Below, one piece after another: positions 8,210 through 16,129 of a stretch of DNA of 64,000 nucleotides. This DNA is from Anaerolineae bacterium (GTDB taxonomy: Bacteria > Chloroflexota > Anaerolineae > Aggregatilineales > Phototrophicaceae). The position numbers were made by a program, and so were the translations under genes. The stretch's first letter is position 1, and each line of letters opens with the position of its first letter. The DNA is taken from the NCBI GenBank assembly GCA_017303635.1, contig JAFLCG010000004.1, forward strand, positions 248,001-312,000. The letters run 5' to 3'. Below the pieces are notes generated by a model. The model was not told where the DNA came from, ran no database searches, and saw only the letters and a program-made list of their open reading frames with translations.

Positions 8210-8629
8210 TTAGGAAACGGCACCCCGCTCAATCGGGTAGCGTTCCCGGTCTTCCCAGTACTCGATGCCGCCCAACATCTCTTTGACCGGGTAGCCCAGT
8301 TCGCTGAAGCGGAGGGCAGCTTTGGTCGCCCCGTTGCACCCCGGCCCCCAGCAGTACACCACAAACAACGTATCAGGTGGATAATCCGCCAGGGCCGCCG
8401 GGGTGATCCGCGCCACCGGCAGGTTGATGGCCTGCGGCACATGACTGCGCTGGTAGGCTTCCGGACTGCGGACATCCACCAGCACAAACGCATTGACGCC
8501 ATGTTGAATATCATGGTGGACATCGGCGCAGTCGGTTTCATAACCTAGCTTGGCCTGGAAGTGACTCTGAGCAGCGGTGCTCGGTGCGGCGGGCGTGGCA
8601 GCAACCAATGATTTATAGACGAGGGTCAT
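8210..8629 (-). CDS. Single-domain rhodanese-like protein
   Basis: 139 residues. Residues 35-135 form the rhodanese fold: LVDVRSPEAYQRSHVPQAINLP is the conserved CH2A-like motif. The active loop is YCWGPGCNGATKA with C93 as the catalytic position and a second Cys98, so a redox role is as possible as sulfur transfer. The ending GYPVKEMLGGIEYWEDRERYPIE is typical of single-domain thiosulfate sulfurtransferases. Soluble. Confidence 0.9.
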   Translation of the reverse strand: MTLVYKSLVAATPAAPSTAAQSHFQAKLGYETDCADVHHDIQHGVNAFVLVDVRSPEAYQRSHVPQAINLPVARITPAALADYPPDTLFVVYCWGPGCNGATKAALRFSELGYPVKEMLGGIEYWEDRERYPIERGAVS

Positions 8630-8763
8630 CGCTTGGCACTCCTGTATAACAATCCGCCCTCATCCTAATCAACCTGCCGCGTCACCGGAATCCATCAAGC
8701 CACGAATGCAGCGTTCGCGGCTGACGAACGCTGCTGCGCGGGAATCCGTTTTAGAATAGGCAC

Positions 8764-9651
8764 ATGGAACTCAACCACTTACAGACCTTCGTGGTCGTCG
8801 CGGAAGAAAAAAGCATCACCCAGGCCGCCAGGCGCCTGTTCACCACCCCATCCTCAATCAGCGCCCATATCAAGACGCTGGAGGATGAACTCGGTGTCGT
8901 GCTGTTCACCCGCACCGCTCGCGGAATGCACATCACCGAGAAAGGTGAGTTGTTGGTATCCAGGGCACGCCAGACCTTGCAAAGCGTCCGCGATCTGGTC
9001 AACCAGGCGACCGAGCTGCGCGCGAACCTGATGGGCGAACTGGCACTGGGCGTCAACGCTGCGCTGGGCTATCTGCGGCTGCCGGGGCTCATTCAAAAAC
9101 TCAATCAGGATGCACCTGGCATCAGCCTGCACCTGCATCATCTGGCCTCGGGTCGTGTGCTGGAGCAAATCGCTGCTGGTCAACTCGATCTGGGCTTCGT
9201 CTTTGGTGAGGTCGATGATCCACGCCTGAGCGCCACGCCCATCACGACTGCGACTCTGGTGATCGCCGCGCCGCTGACCTGGGCCGTCGAGTCCCCGGAC
9301 TGGGCGGAACTGGCGCGGCAGCCCTGGATCAGCAGCGACTATTACTGCCCGTTCCAAGTCATCATCGACCACGCTTTTGCGGAGCGCGGCCTGCACTATC
9401 CGCAGCCCGTCCGCACCAATGATGACCTGGGCAAAGCCGATCTGGTCGCTGCCGGGTTGGGACTCTCGTTATTGGAAGTGGGCGAAGCGCACGTCTATGC
9501 CGCCCAGGGCAAGCTGAAGGTCATCCCCGGCATCACCTTCCCCACGCGCTTATCGCTGGTCTACCTGAGTTATCGGCAGCACGATCCCCTCATCAAAGCG
9601 TTGGTGGAGATGGTCGCCAGCCTGTGGGAAACCGATTCTATGGCATCGTGA
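8764..9651 (+). CDS. LysR-family transcriptional regulator
   Basis: 295 residues. The N-terminal winged helix is complete (MELNHLQTFVVVAEEKSITQ followed by ARRLFTTPSSISAHIKTLEDELGVVLF, residues 1-50), and a periplasmic-binding-like effector domain follows from residue 90. The effector is unknown. Its 3' end overlaps the convergent B3/B4 gene by 14 bases. No divergent target gene is adjacent, since upstream lies the rhodanese gene in divergent orientation 134 bases away, which is its most likely target. Confidence 0.92.
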   Translation: MELNHLQTFVVVAEEKSITQAARRLFTTPSSISAHIKTLEDELGVVLFTRTARGMHITEKGELLVSRARQTLQSVRDLVNQATELRANLMGELALGVNAALGYLRLPGLIQKLNQDAPGISLHLHHLASGRVLEQIAAGQLDLGFVFGEVDDPRLSATPITTATLVIAAPLTWAVESPDWAELARQPWISSDYYCPFQVIIDHAFAERGLHYPQPVRTNDDLGKADLVAAGLGLSLLEVGEAHVYAAQGKLKVIPGITFPTRLSLVYLSYRQHDPLIKALVEMVASLWETDSMAS

Positions 9652-10354
9652 TGCTCGGCTGATCTGCGCCCAAGACGCCGGATACATAGGTGCCGCCCGC
9701 ATACTCCTGAAACAGCCTCAGCAAATCGGCCAGCGCCGCTTCGATCTCTGGGCGTGCGCCGGGGTGCTGCGCCTCCACACAAATGATGGCGTCGGTGGTG
9801 GATTCACGGGCTGCGCCGTCATCGCTCTGCCGCCAGCACCAGCGCCGGGCGATCACCTTCTTGGATGGATCGGTGAAAACCACCTCGCCCGGTTCGGGAT
9901 GCTCGACCACCGTCTGGCCCAACCCCACATAGTTCTCCGACCCATCGGCAAAATGCACCGTCACCGGCCCAGTCAGGCGGGCGGCATCGAAGACGGCGGT
10001 CGGCAGGGCATAACGGATGCTGACGATATTGCCGATGTCCACCAGCGCATTGATCGAGGGGATGTCACCTTTGTTCAGGTTCAGGCGGCGCATGAGGGAC
10101 TCCGCCGCGCAGCGATACTGCGTCGGCTCCACACCAAAGCTGCGGAAGGCCGAGCGCCATGCCTTGATGGAAGGCAAATCACTGAGCTGTGTCTGGCTCA
10201 GGCGCGTAGTGACAGCCCGCTGTTCTGCCATGAACTCGTCCTTAAGCGAGTCCGGCGAGGGGCCATTCTGCATCCCCCGCGCCAGGATCACCCCGGCGCA
10301 CAGATTCGGGTATTTAGCGAGAATCTCCGGGTGATAGGTGAAGGTCAGCGCCAT
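9638..10354 (-). CDS. B3/B4 tRNA-binding-domain protein
   Basis: 238 residues, matching the B3/B4 domain of phenylalanyl-tRNA synthetase beta found as a free-standing protein. Characteristic stretches are RSFGVEPTQYRCAAESLMRR (about residues 71-90) and a following PSINALVDIGNIVSIRYALP. Stand-alone B3/B4 proteins are suspected aminoacyl-tRNA editing factors; no experimental role can be inferred here. The gene is monocistronic and convergent with the LysR gene. Confidence 0.85.
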   Translation of the reverse strand: MALTFTYHPEILAKYPNLCAGVILARGMQNGPSPDSLKDEFMAEQRAVTTRLSQTQLSDLPSIKAWRSAFRSFGVEPTQYRCAAESLMRRLNLNKGDIPSINALVDIGNIVSIRYALPTAVFDAARLTGPVTVHFADGSENYVGLGQTVVEHPEPGEVVFTDPSKKVIARRWCWRQSDDGAARESTTDAIICVEAQHPGARPEIEAALADLLRLFQEYAGGTYVSGVLGADQPSITMP

Positions 10355-10428
10355 AGGGTTTAGCTCCGGGTGATGGCTGGCACAGAAATGTAGAGCGTGT
10401 TATGAACTTCTGTTAGCGCACAGCCCTC

Positions 10429-10517
10429 ATCCCCCAGCCCCTTCTCCCAATGGGAGAAGGGGAGCCAGTTTTCAAAGTCCCTCTCCCGGTGGGAGAGGGA
10501 TTTAGGGTGAGGGCTAG
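10429..10517. repeat. Double-hairpin intergenic repeat
   Basis: Bounded by CCCTCATCCC and GGGTGAGGGC, it contains two hairpins: CCCCTTCTCCCAATGGGAGAAGGGG and TCCCTCTCCCGGTGGGAGAGGGA (shown in parts; 10439-10463 and 10480-10502). It is the full-length form of the element found in guaA and at 48017 and 61680. Confidence 0.75.
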
Positions 10518-10641
10518 AATTGCAATATGAACTCTAGTCTACCCGGCCCTCACGCCAGAGTCGATTATGCGCACCGTTCAACTGGCGACACCTGCCCACT
10601 TGTGGCACACTCAGGAGCGCAGTACACAGGAGGAGCCATCT

Positions 10642-12537
10642 ATGCGTCGGTTGCCTATCAGTCTGATTCTGGCGTTGGTGTTGATGATTGTGGTCGTGGG
10701 AACTGCCGCGCAGGATGCCCCGGCAACCCCTGCCCCCTTTGGCTTTGCCACGAACACCCCATCCGGTGGTGCTGCTGCACCGTCGGTGAATCCGTTTGCC
10801 ACCAATACGCCGATGCCGACTGCCCTGCCGGTGCTGCTGCCGCAAACCACCATCGACCGTTACGCCCTGCGCCGCTGGGACCCGGCCAGCCTGCTCGCCG
10901 CGCTGATGACCCAGGCGCGGGCGCTGCGCCCCGGTGATGCCGATGGAGCGCGGACGGTACAACTGCTCCAGCATGAACTGGCCGTGCGCTTCCCAGCCGA
11001 ACCGCGCGATCTGGCCGCCCGTACACAACTGATCTCGGCCTTTTTAGAAGCCCCGCGCGGCATGGTCGATATGCGTTCGGCGGTCACGCCCTTCATTGCG
11101 CTGGCCTTCCAACAGCAGCGCCCGCCGCTGGATGTACAGAACAGCTTTGATTTTGGCGGCTTCAACTTCGCCGTGACCCCGGCAGTTTTGAACGGGGACG
11201 AAGTGCGGGATGCCATTGTCCAGGTACGCTACCCCTCGACCCTGAATACCCTCGATGAACTGCGCTTCCAGCAGTTTGTGCTGGTCACGCTGGATGCCGC
11301 CGGAACCTATACCCTGCTGCCGGGGGATTACCCTGTCGCGCCCCTCGGTGAACTGACGGCGGTCACCCTCGAACGAGCCGCCGACCTCAATGCGGATCGG
11401 CTGGACGAGATGGCGCTCAGCCTGACCTATGGCGACGCGCTCAACCGTGAGATGGTCATCATCGGGCAGCGCGGCGGCGCAGCCACCAACCTGATCGAAC
11501 CCGGGCAGCGCGTCACCTATGGCGCACTGGTCGATTGGCCCTTCGGCGGATCGTCCTTCACCGTGCGCGAACTGCGGGTCGAATCCGAGCTGTGGGGCTG
11601 CCAGGGTGGGCGGGATATTCAGTGGTCGTGGTCATCCAGTTTCTTCCGAACGGGCGCGCCCCCGGCCTTTGCTCCCTTGAATGGCCTGGCCTGCCAGTTG
11701 TATCAGGCAGAACCGATCTTCGAGCGTCCGACGGACAGCGCCATCAGCCTGATCGAAGGGGCGCTGCCCTCTGCCGGGCCGGATGACTTCCGCGCCGTTC
11801 AGCGGGCGCAGTTGACCCTTGCCATGCTGCATGTCGCCCGGGGGGACCGGGGCATGGCGCTGGAGATCGTCGGGCAGTTGAGCCGTCAGGCCGAACTCGA
11901 TCCCGACCTGGCCGCGCAGGTGGGCGTACTGCTCAACCGACTGGGCAACAGCGGCGATAACCCCATCAGCCTGTGCGCCGCGATCAGCGCCATCAGCGAA
12001 AACCCGGCCTGTGACCTCGATCCCCTGCTGACGGAACTCTTCGGCGCAACCCAGCTTTTGCGCGAAGAACCGATTGAGCCGCAGTTGAACCGACTGGGCC
12101 TGACCGTGCTGGACTCGACCACCATCAGTCAGGTCGGCCTGCTGGATCGGCTGGCCTTCCGCCTGGATCTGCCGGGCGAACGCTGGTGGGCGTTTGTGCC
12201 GTTCAACCAGCAGTTGTATACCGCAGAACGCATTGATACCCCGCCGGATCGTGTGCTGGCGGTCGAACCGACCGCGGCGGATGCCCGGGTGCCGGATCGC
12301 GCCTATACCGCCCTGCTGGTCAATAACGACCTGCTGACGACTCTGAACATCATCGACAATCTGGATCGCAGCAACCCGAACCAGCCCCCCACGCCGGAGT
12401 CGCGTTTCCTGCGCGCCTTCTGCTACGACCTGCTGGGCGACCGCACCAATGCCCGCACCGCCTACTATGCACTCTGGTCGGAATTCCCGTCGACGGTCTG
12501 GGGCCAACTCGCCGGGATGCATCTGGAACTGCGATAG
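10642..12537 (+). CDS. Large secreted protein of unknown function
   Basis: 631 residues. An N-terminal signal peptide (MRRLPISLILALVLMIVVVG, cleavage after AAQ) is followed by a low-complexity Pro/Thr/Ala linker to about residue 60. The body shows FG-GAP-like acid-rich turns (DLNADRLDEMALSLTYGD) around residues 250-265, and the last 120 residues resemble TPR-type helices (FCYDLLGDRTNARTAYYALW). I do not recognise a catalytic domain. The start at 10642 is chosen for the signal peptide and for AGGAGG at 10628-10633; an upstream ATG at 10567 lacks both. Runs alone between repeat-rich gaps. Confidence 0.8.
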   Translation: MRRLPISLILALVLMIVVVGTAAQDAPATPAPFGFATNTPSGGAAAPSVNPFATNTPMPTALPVLLPQTTIDRYALRRWDPASLLAALMTQARALRPGDADGARTVQLLQHELAVRFPAEPRDLAARTQLISAFLEAPRGMVDMRSAVTPFIALAFQQQRPPLDVQNSFDFGGFNFAVTPAVLNGDEVRDAIVQVRYPSTLNTLDELRFQQFVLVTLDAAGTYTLLPGDYPVAPLGELTAVTLERAADLNADRLDEMALSLTYGDALNREMVIIGQRGGAATNLIEPGQRVTYGALVDWPFGGSSFTVRELRVESELWGCQGGRDIQWSWSSSFFRTGAPPAFAPLNGLACQLYQAEPIFERPTDSAISLIEGALPSAGPDDFRAVQRAQLTLAMLHVARGDRGMALEIVGQLSRQAELDPDLAAQVGVLLNRLGNSGDNPISLCAAISAISENPACDLDPLLTELFGATQLLREEPIEPQLNRLGLTVLDSTTISQVGLLDRLAFRLDLPGERWWAFVPFNQQLYTAERIDTPPDRVLAVEPTAADARVPDRAYTALLVNNDLLTTLNIIDNLDRSNPNQPPTPESRFLRAFCYDLLGDRTNARTAYYALWSEFPSTVWGQLAGMHLELR

Positions 12538-12561
12538 CCTCTCGATCAATCCAATAGCAAC

Positions 12562-12604
12562 TTGTCATCTTTGTAAGTGCGATATACTTTATGTTATCGC
12601 ACTT
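12562..12604 (+). promoter_or_regulatory. Promoter with overlapping inverted repeat upstream of tcmP-like gene
   Basis: Perfect 10-base arms AAGTGCGATA (12575-12584) and TATCGCACTT (12595-12604) separated by 10 bases. A TATACT hexamer (12583-12588) lies in the dyad and TTGTCA (12562-12567) 15 bases in front. A repressor bound to the dyad would cover the -10, suggesting self-control of the following gene. Confidence 0.55.
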
Positions 12605-12629
12605 TTAACATTGCCGTTAAGGATACACA

Positions 12630-13478
12630 GTGACCAATCCTGCCTATCTTCAACCTATTGACGACGGTCTACCAATGCGGAGTGGTGGTGATTATGCATT
12701 GGCAAAACTCAAGGTGGTTGAAGAATACTTGAAAATATCTATGACTGCTGTGAAGAACACAAATTGGCGATCATCCTTCTATATTGATCTTCAGGCCGGG
12801 CCAGGAAAGAATATTCTGGATGGAAAGATTGAACTAGGCTCTCCGTTGATTGCTCTGAACTTTCCCAGACCATTTACTCACTATCGCTTTAACGAAGGAA
12901 ATCCAACCCTGGCTCACGCACTAATGACACGTATCTCTGCCAGCCCTTTACATGATAGGACAAGGGTTTTGCAGTTAGATGTCAATCAAGCTGTGGATAA
13001 TGTATGTCAAGAAATTTCTGTGATTGATAAACCATTTATTAAGGGCAGTGCACCTTCATTTAACATCGCATTTCTCGACCCTGAGGGGCTAGAGCTATCG
13101 TGGGAGACTGTAAAGAAACTGGCAAGTATGAAAGTGATGGATTTGATTATCAACTTTTCAACTTCAGGTATTGAGAGAAGCCATCTTACAGCAGAAGCAT
13201 CAGATCGATTCTTCGGGAACTCTAGCTGGCGTTCACTCAAGCCTGAAGGCAGCGACCCGTCCCACAAACGACGCGCATGGATTGACCACTATTTGAGTCA
13301 ATTAGCTGAACTTGGTTATAAACAACACCTTCAAGAACAAGTCGAGGTGGTTGTCAAGAACTCTAAAAATAGACAACTCTACACAATCATATTTGCGAGC
13401 AAACATGAACTTGGATTGAAACTTTGGAAAGAAGCGGTAAAGACTATGGAGAATTCCCGACAATTGCGACTTCTTTAA
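12630..13478 (+). CDS. tcmP: Three-Cys-motif partner protein (TcmP)
   Basis: 282 residues. The signature YIDLQAGPGKN near residues 51-61 (family form DxFAGPG) and NIAFLDPEGLELSWETVKKLA near 145-165 mark the TcmP family, which is defined by co-occurrence with the three-Cys-motif (Gp37/Gp68, DUF5131) proteins. The fold resembles class I methyltransferases, but activity is unproven. GTG start with AAGGA six bases upstream. The expected partner lies on the other strand and overlaps it by 35 bases at the 3' end. The DNA is clearly AT-richer than its surroundings, suggesting recent acquisition. Confidence 0.85.
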   Translation: MTNPAYLQPIDDGLPMRSGGDYALAKLKVVEEYLKISMTAVKNTNWRSSFYIDLQAGPGKNILDGKIELGSPLIALNFPRPFTHYRFNEGNPTLAHALMTRISASPLHDRTRVLQLDVNQAVDNVCQEISVIDKPFIKGSAPSFNIAFLDPEGLELSWETVKKLASMKVMDLIINFSTSGIERSHLTAEASDRFFGNSSWRSLKPEGSDPSHKRRAWIDHYLSQLAELGYKQHLQEQVEVVVKNSKNRQLYTIIFASKHELGLKLWKEAVKTMENSRQLRLL

Positions 13479-14220
13479 CGGCGGGAAATTCCTCCCGCCA
13501 TTCATGCCATTCCAGATTACCTTTGAAGAAAACCTTAGTACCTTGAGCATCCAGGACATCGAGGGTTTTCTGTACCCACACCGACTCAGGTTGATAGGTC
13601 TTTTTTCCATTCGTAGCCGCGCCAATGACGGCCCATTCCAGTGGGCTATCCTTCAGCAAGGGAGCAATATCAAAGCTCAGTGGTTCGATGCTCATCCAGC
13701 GCACTGGAACTTGGACTTTTTTAAGCGTATTGAGTTGTCGCTCCACCATGCGAACCTGTTGTAAATGCGTCAGCCGCTTGCCCATAATCATACTGGGCGG
13801 GGCACTTACACCAACCCACACGTTTGATGGAAAATCAAATTTAGTTAACCGAGGCGCATTCTTGGTCAACAACTGATACTGATGTTGTGGTGTCTGGCGA
13901 CACACATCCAATACAGCTTCAATCTGTGCATCCGGCACCCAATGTCCCATGAGATCAGACATTGAATCCAGAAAGATTCGGGCAGGCTTCTTGAGCTTTT
14001 GTGGTTCCTTTAAAACATCAGGTCGCCAATAATGATGTTCAAACCCATGAACATAAATTTCTGATGCAACTCGTTCAGCGACCAATTCTGCATAGCAAAT
14101 AGCAACGCTGCCATCTGGCATCGTCCAGCGGCAACCATGCTGGCAACCACCAACTGGATTCCAAGTATAATCCGTCCATTCAATTCCGCGTCGAGTTGAA
14201 CTTTTATATTGTTTATTCAT
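13444..14220 (-). CDS. DUF5131 three-Cys-motif protein (phage Gp37/Gp68 family)
   Basis: 258 residues from ATG 14220; a TTG at 14238 is less likely. The family hallmark is GIEWTDYTWNPVGGC then two further cysteines: C26, C30 and C42 (ICYAE). This triad resembles a radical-SAM-like 4Fe-4S site. Later conserved pieces are RIFLDSMSDLMGHWVP and RWMSIEPLS. Phage homologues are common and the family is paired with TcmP, found here convergently. The function of the pair is unknown; defence or a tRNA/DNA modification are speculation. AT-rich like its partner. Confidence 0.85.
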   Translation of the reverse strand: MNKQYKSSTRRGIEWTDYTWNPVGGCQHGCRWTMPDGSVAICYAELVAERVASEIYVHGFEHHYWRPDVLKEPQKLKKPARIFLDSMSDLMGHWVPDAQIEAVLDVCRQTPQHQYQLLTKNAPRLTKFDFPSNVWVGVSAPPSMIMGKRLTHLQQVRMVERQLNTLKKVQVPVRWMSIEPLSFDIAPLLKDSPLEWAVIGAATNGKKTYQPESVWVQKTLDVLDAQGTKVFFKGNLEWHEWREEFPAVKEVAIVGNSP

Positions 14221-14237
14221 GCAAGCCACATCCAACA

Positions 14238-14284
14238 AAATTCAATTGAATTTCATTATAGTAGAAATTTGGTTCTAGTTACAA
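14238..14284 (-). promoter_or_regulatory. Promoter and palindrome upstream of DUF5131
   Basis: On the minus strand TTGTAA (14284-14279) and a perfect TATAAT (14260-14255) are 18 bases apart. Just downstream of the -10 lies the perfect 16-base palindrome AAATTCAATTGAATTT (14238-14253), a likely operator. Confidence 0.6.
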
Positions 14285-14310
14285 GAATTTAACGTAGATA
14301 TTGTAAGAAC

Positions 14311-14562
14311 ATGAACACAAATTCGTCTGCTGAATCTTGGGAATACTGCACCGCCGCCCCCACGCCCTCTGGGCCGATGGTCGTCACGGTGACGATCTAT
14401 CGCCCGGAGGGGGCGCACTTTGAAACCCACCGCGCCGAAACCTATGATGACGCCATCACCCGCCTCTGGCCTTCGGTCATCGCCAATCTGGGGCGGCAGG
14501 GCTGGGAACTGGTGTCTGTCATGGACGGCACCTGGCATTTTAAGCGCCCTCTGCGGACTTGA
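14311..14562 (+). CDS. Small DUF4177-like protein
   Basis: 83 residues. WEYCTAAPTPSG at the N-terminus and LGRQGWELVSVMDGTWHFKRP at the C-terminus follow the pattern of DUF4177 proteins, which are short beta-rich proteins of unknown role. The Shine-Dalgarno site is weak. It is followed by the SET-domain gene in the same direction. Confidence 0.7.
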   Translation: MNTNSSAESWEYCTAAPTPSGPMVVTVTIYRPEGAHFETHRAETYDDAITRLWPSVIANLGRQGWELVSVMDGTWHFKRPLRT

Positions 14563-14640
14563 TGTTGACGGAAGCGGCCTAGCCAGAAATAATCAAGCCC
14601 GTTCACCAACGGCTTCCCTCTCAAAAGGTCTTTATACATC

Positions 14641-15039
14641 ATGAAAATGCCTGTGCGGGTTGGCATTTCGCCCACATTGAATATTCGTGGCATTCTGGCA
14701 GATGAACCGATCAAAGCGGGCAAGGTGATCGAGCGTGCGCCGATCCTGCTGCTGCCCGCCAGAGAGGTCGACTACCTTGAACAGACCACCCTCAGCAAGT
14801 ATTACTATCTGTGGTCAGAAAAGTATGTGGCGGTGGTCTTTGGCTTTGGCAGCCTCTATAACCATTCCAGTGAGGCCAACGTCTACTTCCACCGGGATTA
14901 CCGCAACAAGCGGATGGTCTTCACCGCGACCGATGACATCGCCGCCGGTCAGGAATGTTTTGTCAATTACTATCAGGGTTCTGACGAGGAAGTAGACCCG
15001 GCCTACCTGGACTTCAACGCCCACGAGAAAAGCAAATAG
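14641..15039 (+). CDS. SET-domain protein
   Basis: 132 residues, nearly just the SET core. The characteristic motif (R/Y)xxNHSC appears as LYNHSSEANVYF (about residues 76-87), and the second motif as GQECFVNYYQG near 102-112. SET domains transfer methyl groups from SAM to protein lysines. The short size and lack of pre/post-SET match stand-alone bacterial SET proteins. The substrate is unknown. The gene ends shortly before a strong hairpin shared with the convergent operon. Confidence 0.85.
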   Translation: MKMPVRVGISPTLNIRGILADEPIKAGKVIERAPILLLPAREVDYLEQTTLSKYYYLWSEKYVAVVFGFGSLYNHSSEANVYFHRDYRNKRMVFTATDDIAAGQECFVNYYQGSDEEVDPAYLDFNAHEKSK

Positions 15040-15078
15040 CCCGCAGCTATCTGCCTGAATCAACCCACTTGTAACAAA

Positions 15079-15104
15079 AAGGGCATCCCAGTTGGGATGC
15101 CCTT
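15079..15104 (-). terminator. Terminator of the envelope operon
   Basis: Perfect 11-base stem AAGGGCATCCC/GGGATGCCCTT with a 4-base loop. On the minus strand a TTTTTGTT run follows the stem, so it ends the leftward operon; it may also act on the SET-domain gene. Confidence 0.85.
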
Positions 15105-15126
15105 CGCTTAAGTCAAGCAGGCGGGG

Positions 15127-16080
15127 TTAGGTCGTCCGTAGGCGGCGGGAGACGAAGATCACGCCCACCAGTGCGCCCGCCATCAGCAGGAGCAGGCCGA
15201 GGCCACCAGAGCCGGTCGTATCGTCAAAGAAACCGGTATTCGGCAGCGCCGTCGGCAGCGGGCCAGTCGGCGTGCCACCGCTCACTTCCTGCGTCGGTGC
15301 AATGGCGATCTGGGTGGTCGCCACGGTCGGTTGCAGGAAGCCCGCCAGATAAGTAGCCGTGATAGCGATGGCGTTGGCATCCAGCGGAGCCTGCGTCGGC
15401 GTGGCCGCCAGCGCAATCGCCGTCTGGGTCGCGTCAATCACCACCTGCGTCTGGATCGCAAACGCCGCCGCCTGGGTTTCATCGACCGTCGGCACCGGCG
15501 TCTGGCTCGGCGGGATGGTCGGGGTTTCCGTTGGGGTCGGGGTTGGGGTCTCCGTCGGGATCAGCGCGATCGCCGTCTGGGTCGCCCCGGCAATCGCCTG
15601 GTCAGTCGACCGGATCGCTACCTGAGTCTCGACCGCCTGGTTGGTCGCAACAATCGCCGTCGCGGTCAATTCCAGTTCGGTGGGGCCGCCGATACCGGGG
15701 ATGCGGATAACCCCGGTGGCGATCAACCCGACGCTGACCAGCGCACACAGGAACAGCGCGATCAGCACCGCCGCCAGGATGATGAAGGGCCGGCGACCAC
15801 CGCCGTTTTCCTCATCCCCGCGTCCATCCCGGTCGAAGTCCGGCATATCGTCTTCATCAGTGTTGAAGTCGATCCCGCCACCATCATCATCTTCAATGAC
15901 ATTATCACTGGAAAAGTCATCATCAAAACTAAAATCATCATCTGCCACTGACCGCGAGGACGTGGTTCGTTTGCCGCCGCCGGTTGATGACCGCGCATCT
16001 GCAGCAGGTTCGTCAAAATCGAAATCGTCGTCGAAATTGAAATCGTCGTCGGGTTGAAGGTCGTTGCGGTTAAAACCCAT
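15127..16080 (-). CDS. Acidic membrane protein with C-terminal LPNTG signal
   Basis: 317 residues. Residues 1-95 are Asp-rich and carry two copies of a DDDFxFDDDF motif. A transmembrane helix follows (PFIILAAVLIALFLCALVSV, about 98-117), then a Thr/Ala/Gln-rich region with ATQTAIAL repeats and a Thr-Pro stalk. The C-terminus holds LPNTGF, a hydrophobic helix and RRLRTT, the order of a sortase sorting signal. With no signal peptide the acidic part should be cytoplasmic and the stalk outside. Last gene of an eight-gene operon, 49 bases after the previous stop and ahead of the terminator. Confidence 0.75.
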   Translation of the reverse strand: MGFNRNDLQPDDDFNFDDDFDFDEPAADARSSTGGGKRTTSSRSVADDDFSFDDDFSSDNVIEDDDGGGIDFNTDEDDMPDFDRDGRGDEENGGGRRPFIILAAVLIALFLCALVSVGLIATGVIRIPGIGGPTELELTATAIVATNQAVETQVAIRSTDQAIAGATQTAIALIPTETPTPTPTETPTIPPSQTPVPTVDETQAAAFAIQTQVVIDATQTAIALAATPTQAPLDANAIAITATYLAGFLQPTVATTQIAIAPTQEVSGGTPTGPLPTALPNTGFFDDTTGSGGLGLLLLMAGALVGVIFVSRRLRTT

Positions 16081-16129
16081 AATGCTGTCTCCTCAGCGGT
16101 GCGGCGTCCGGCGCGCGGCTTACCGTGTA

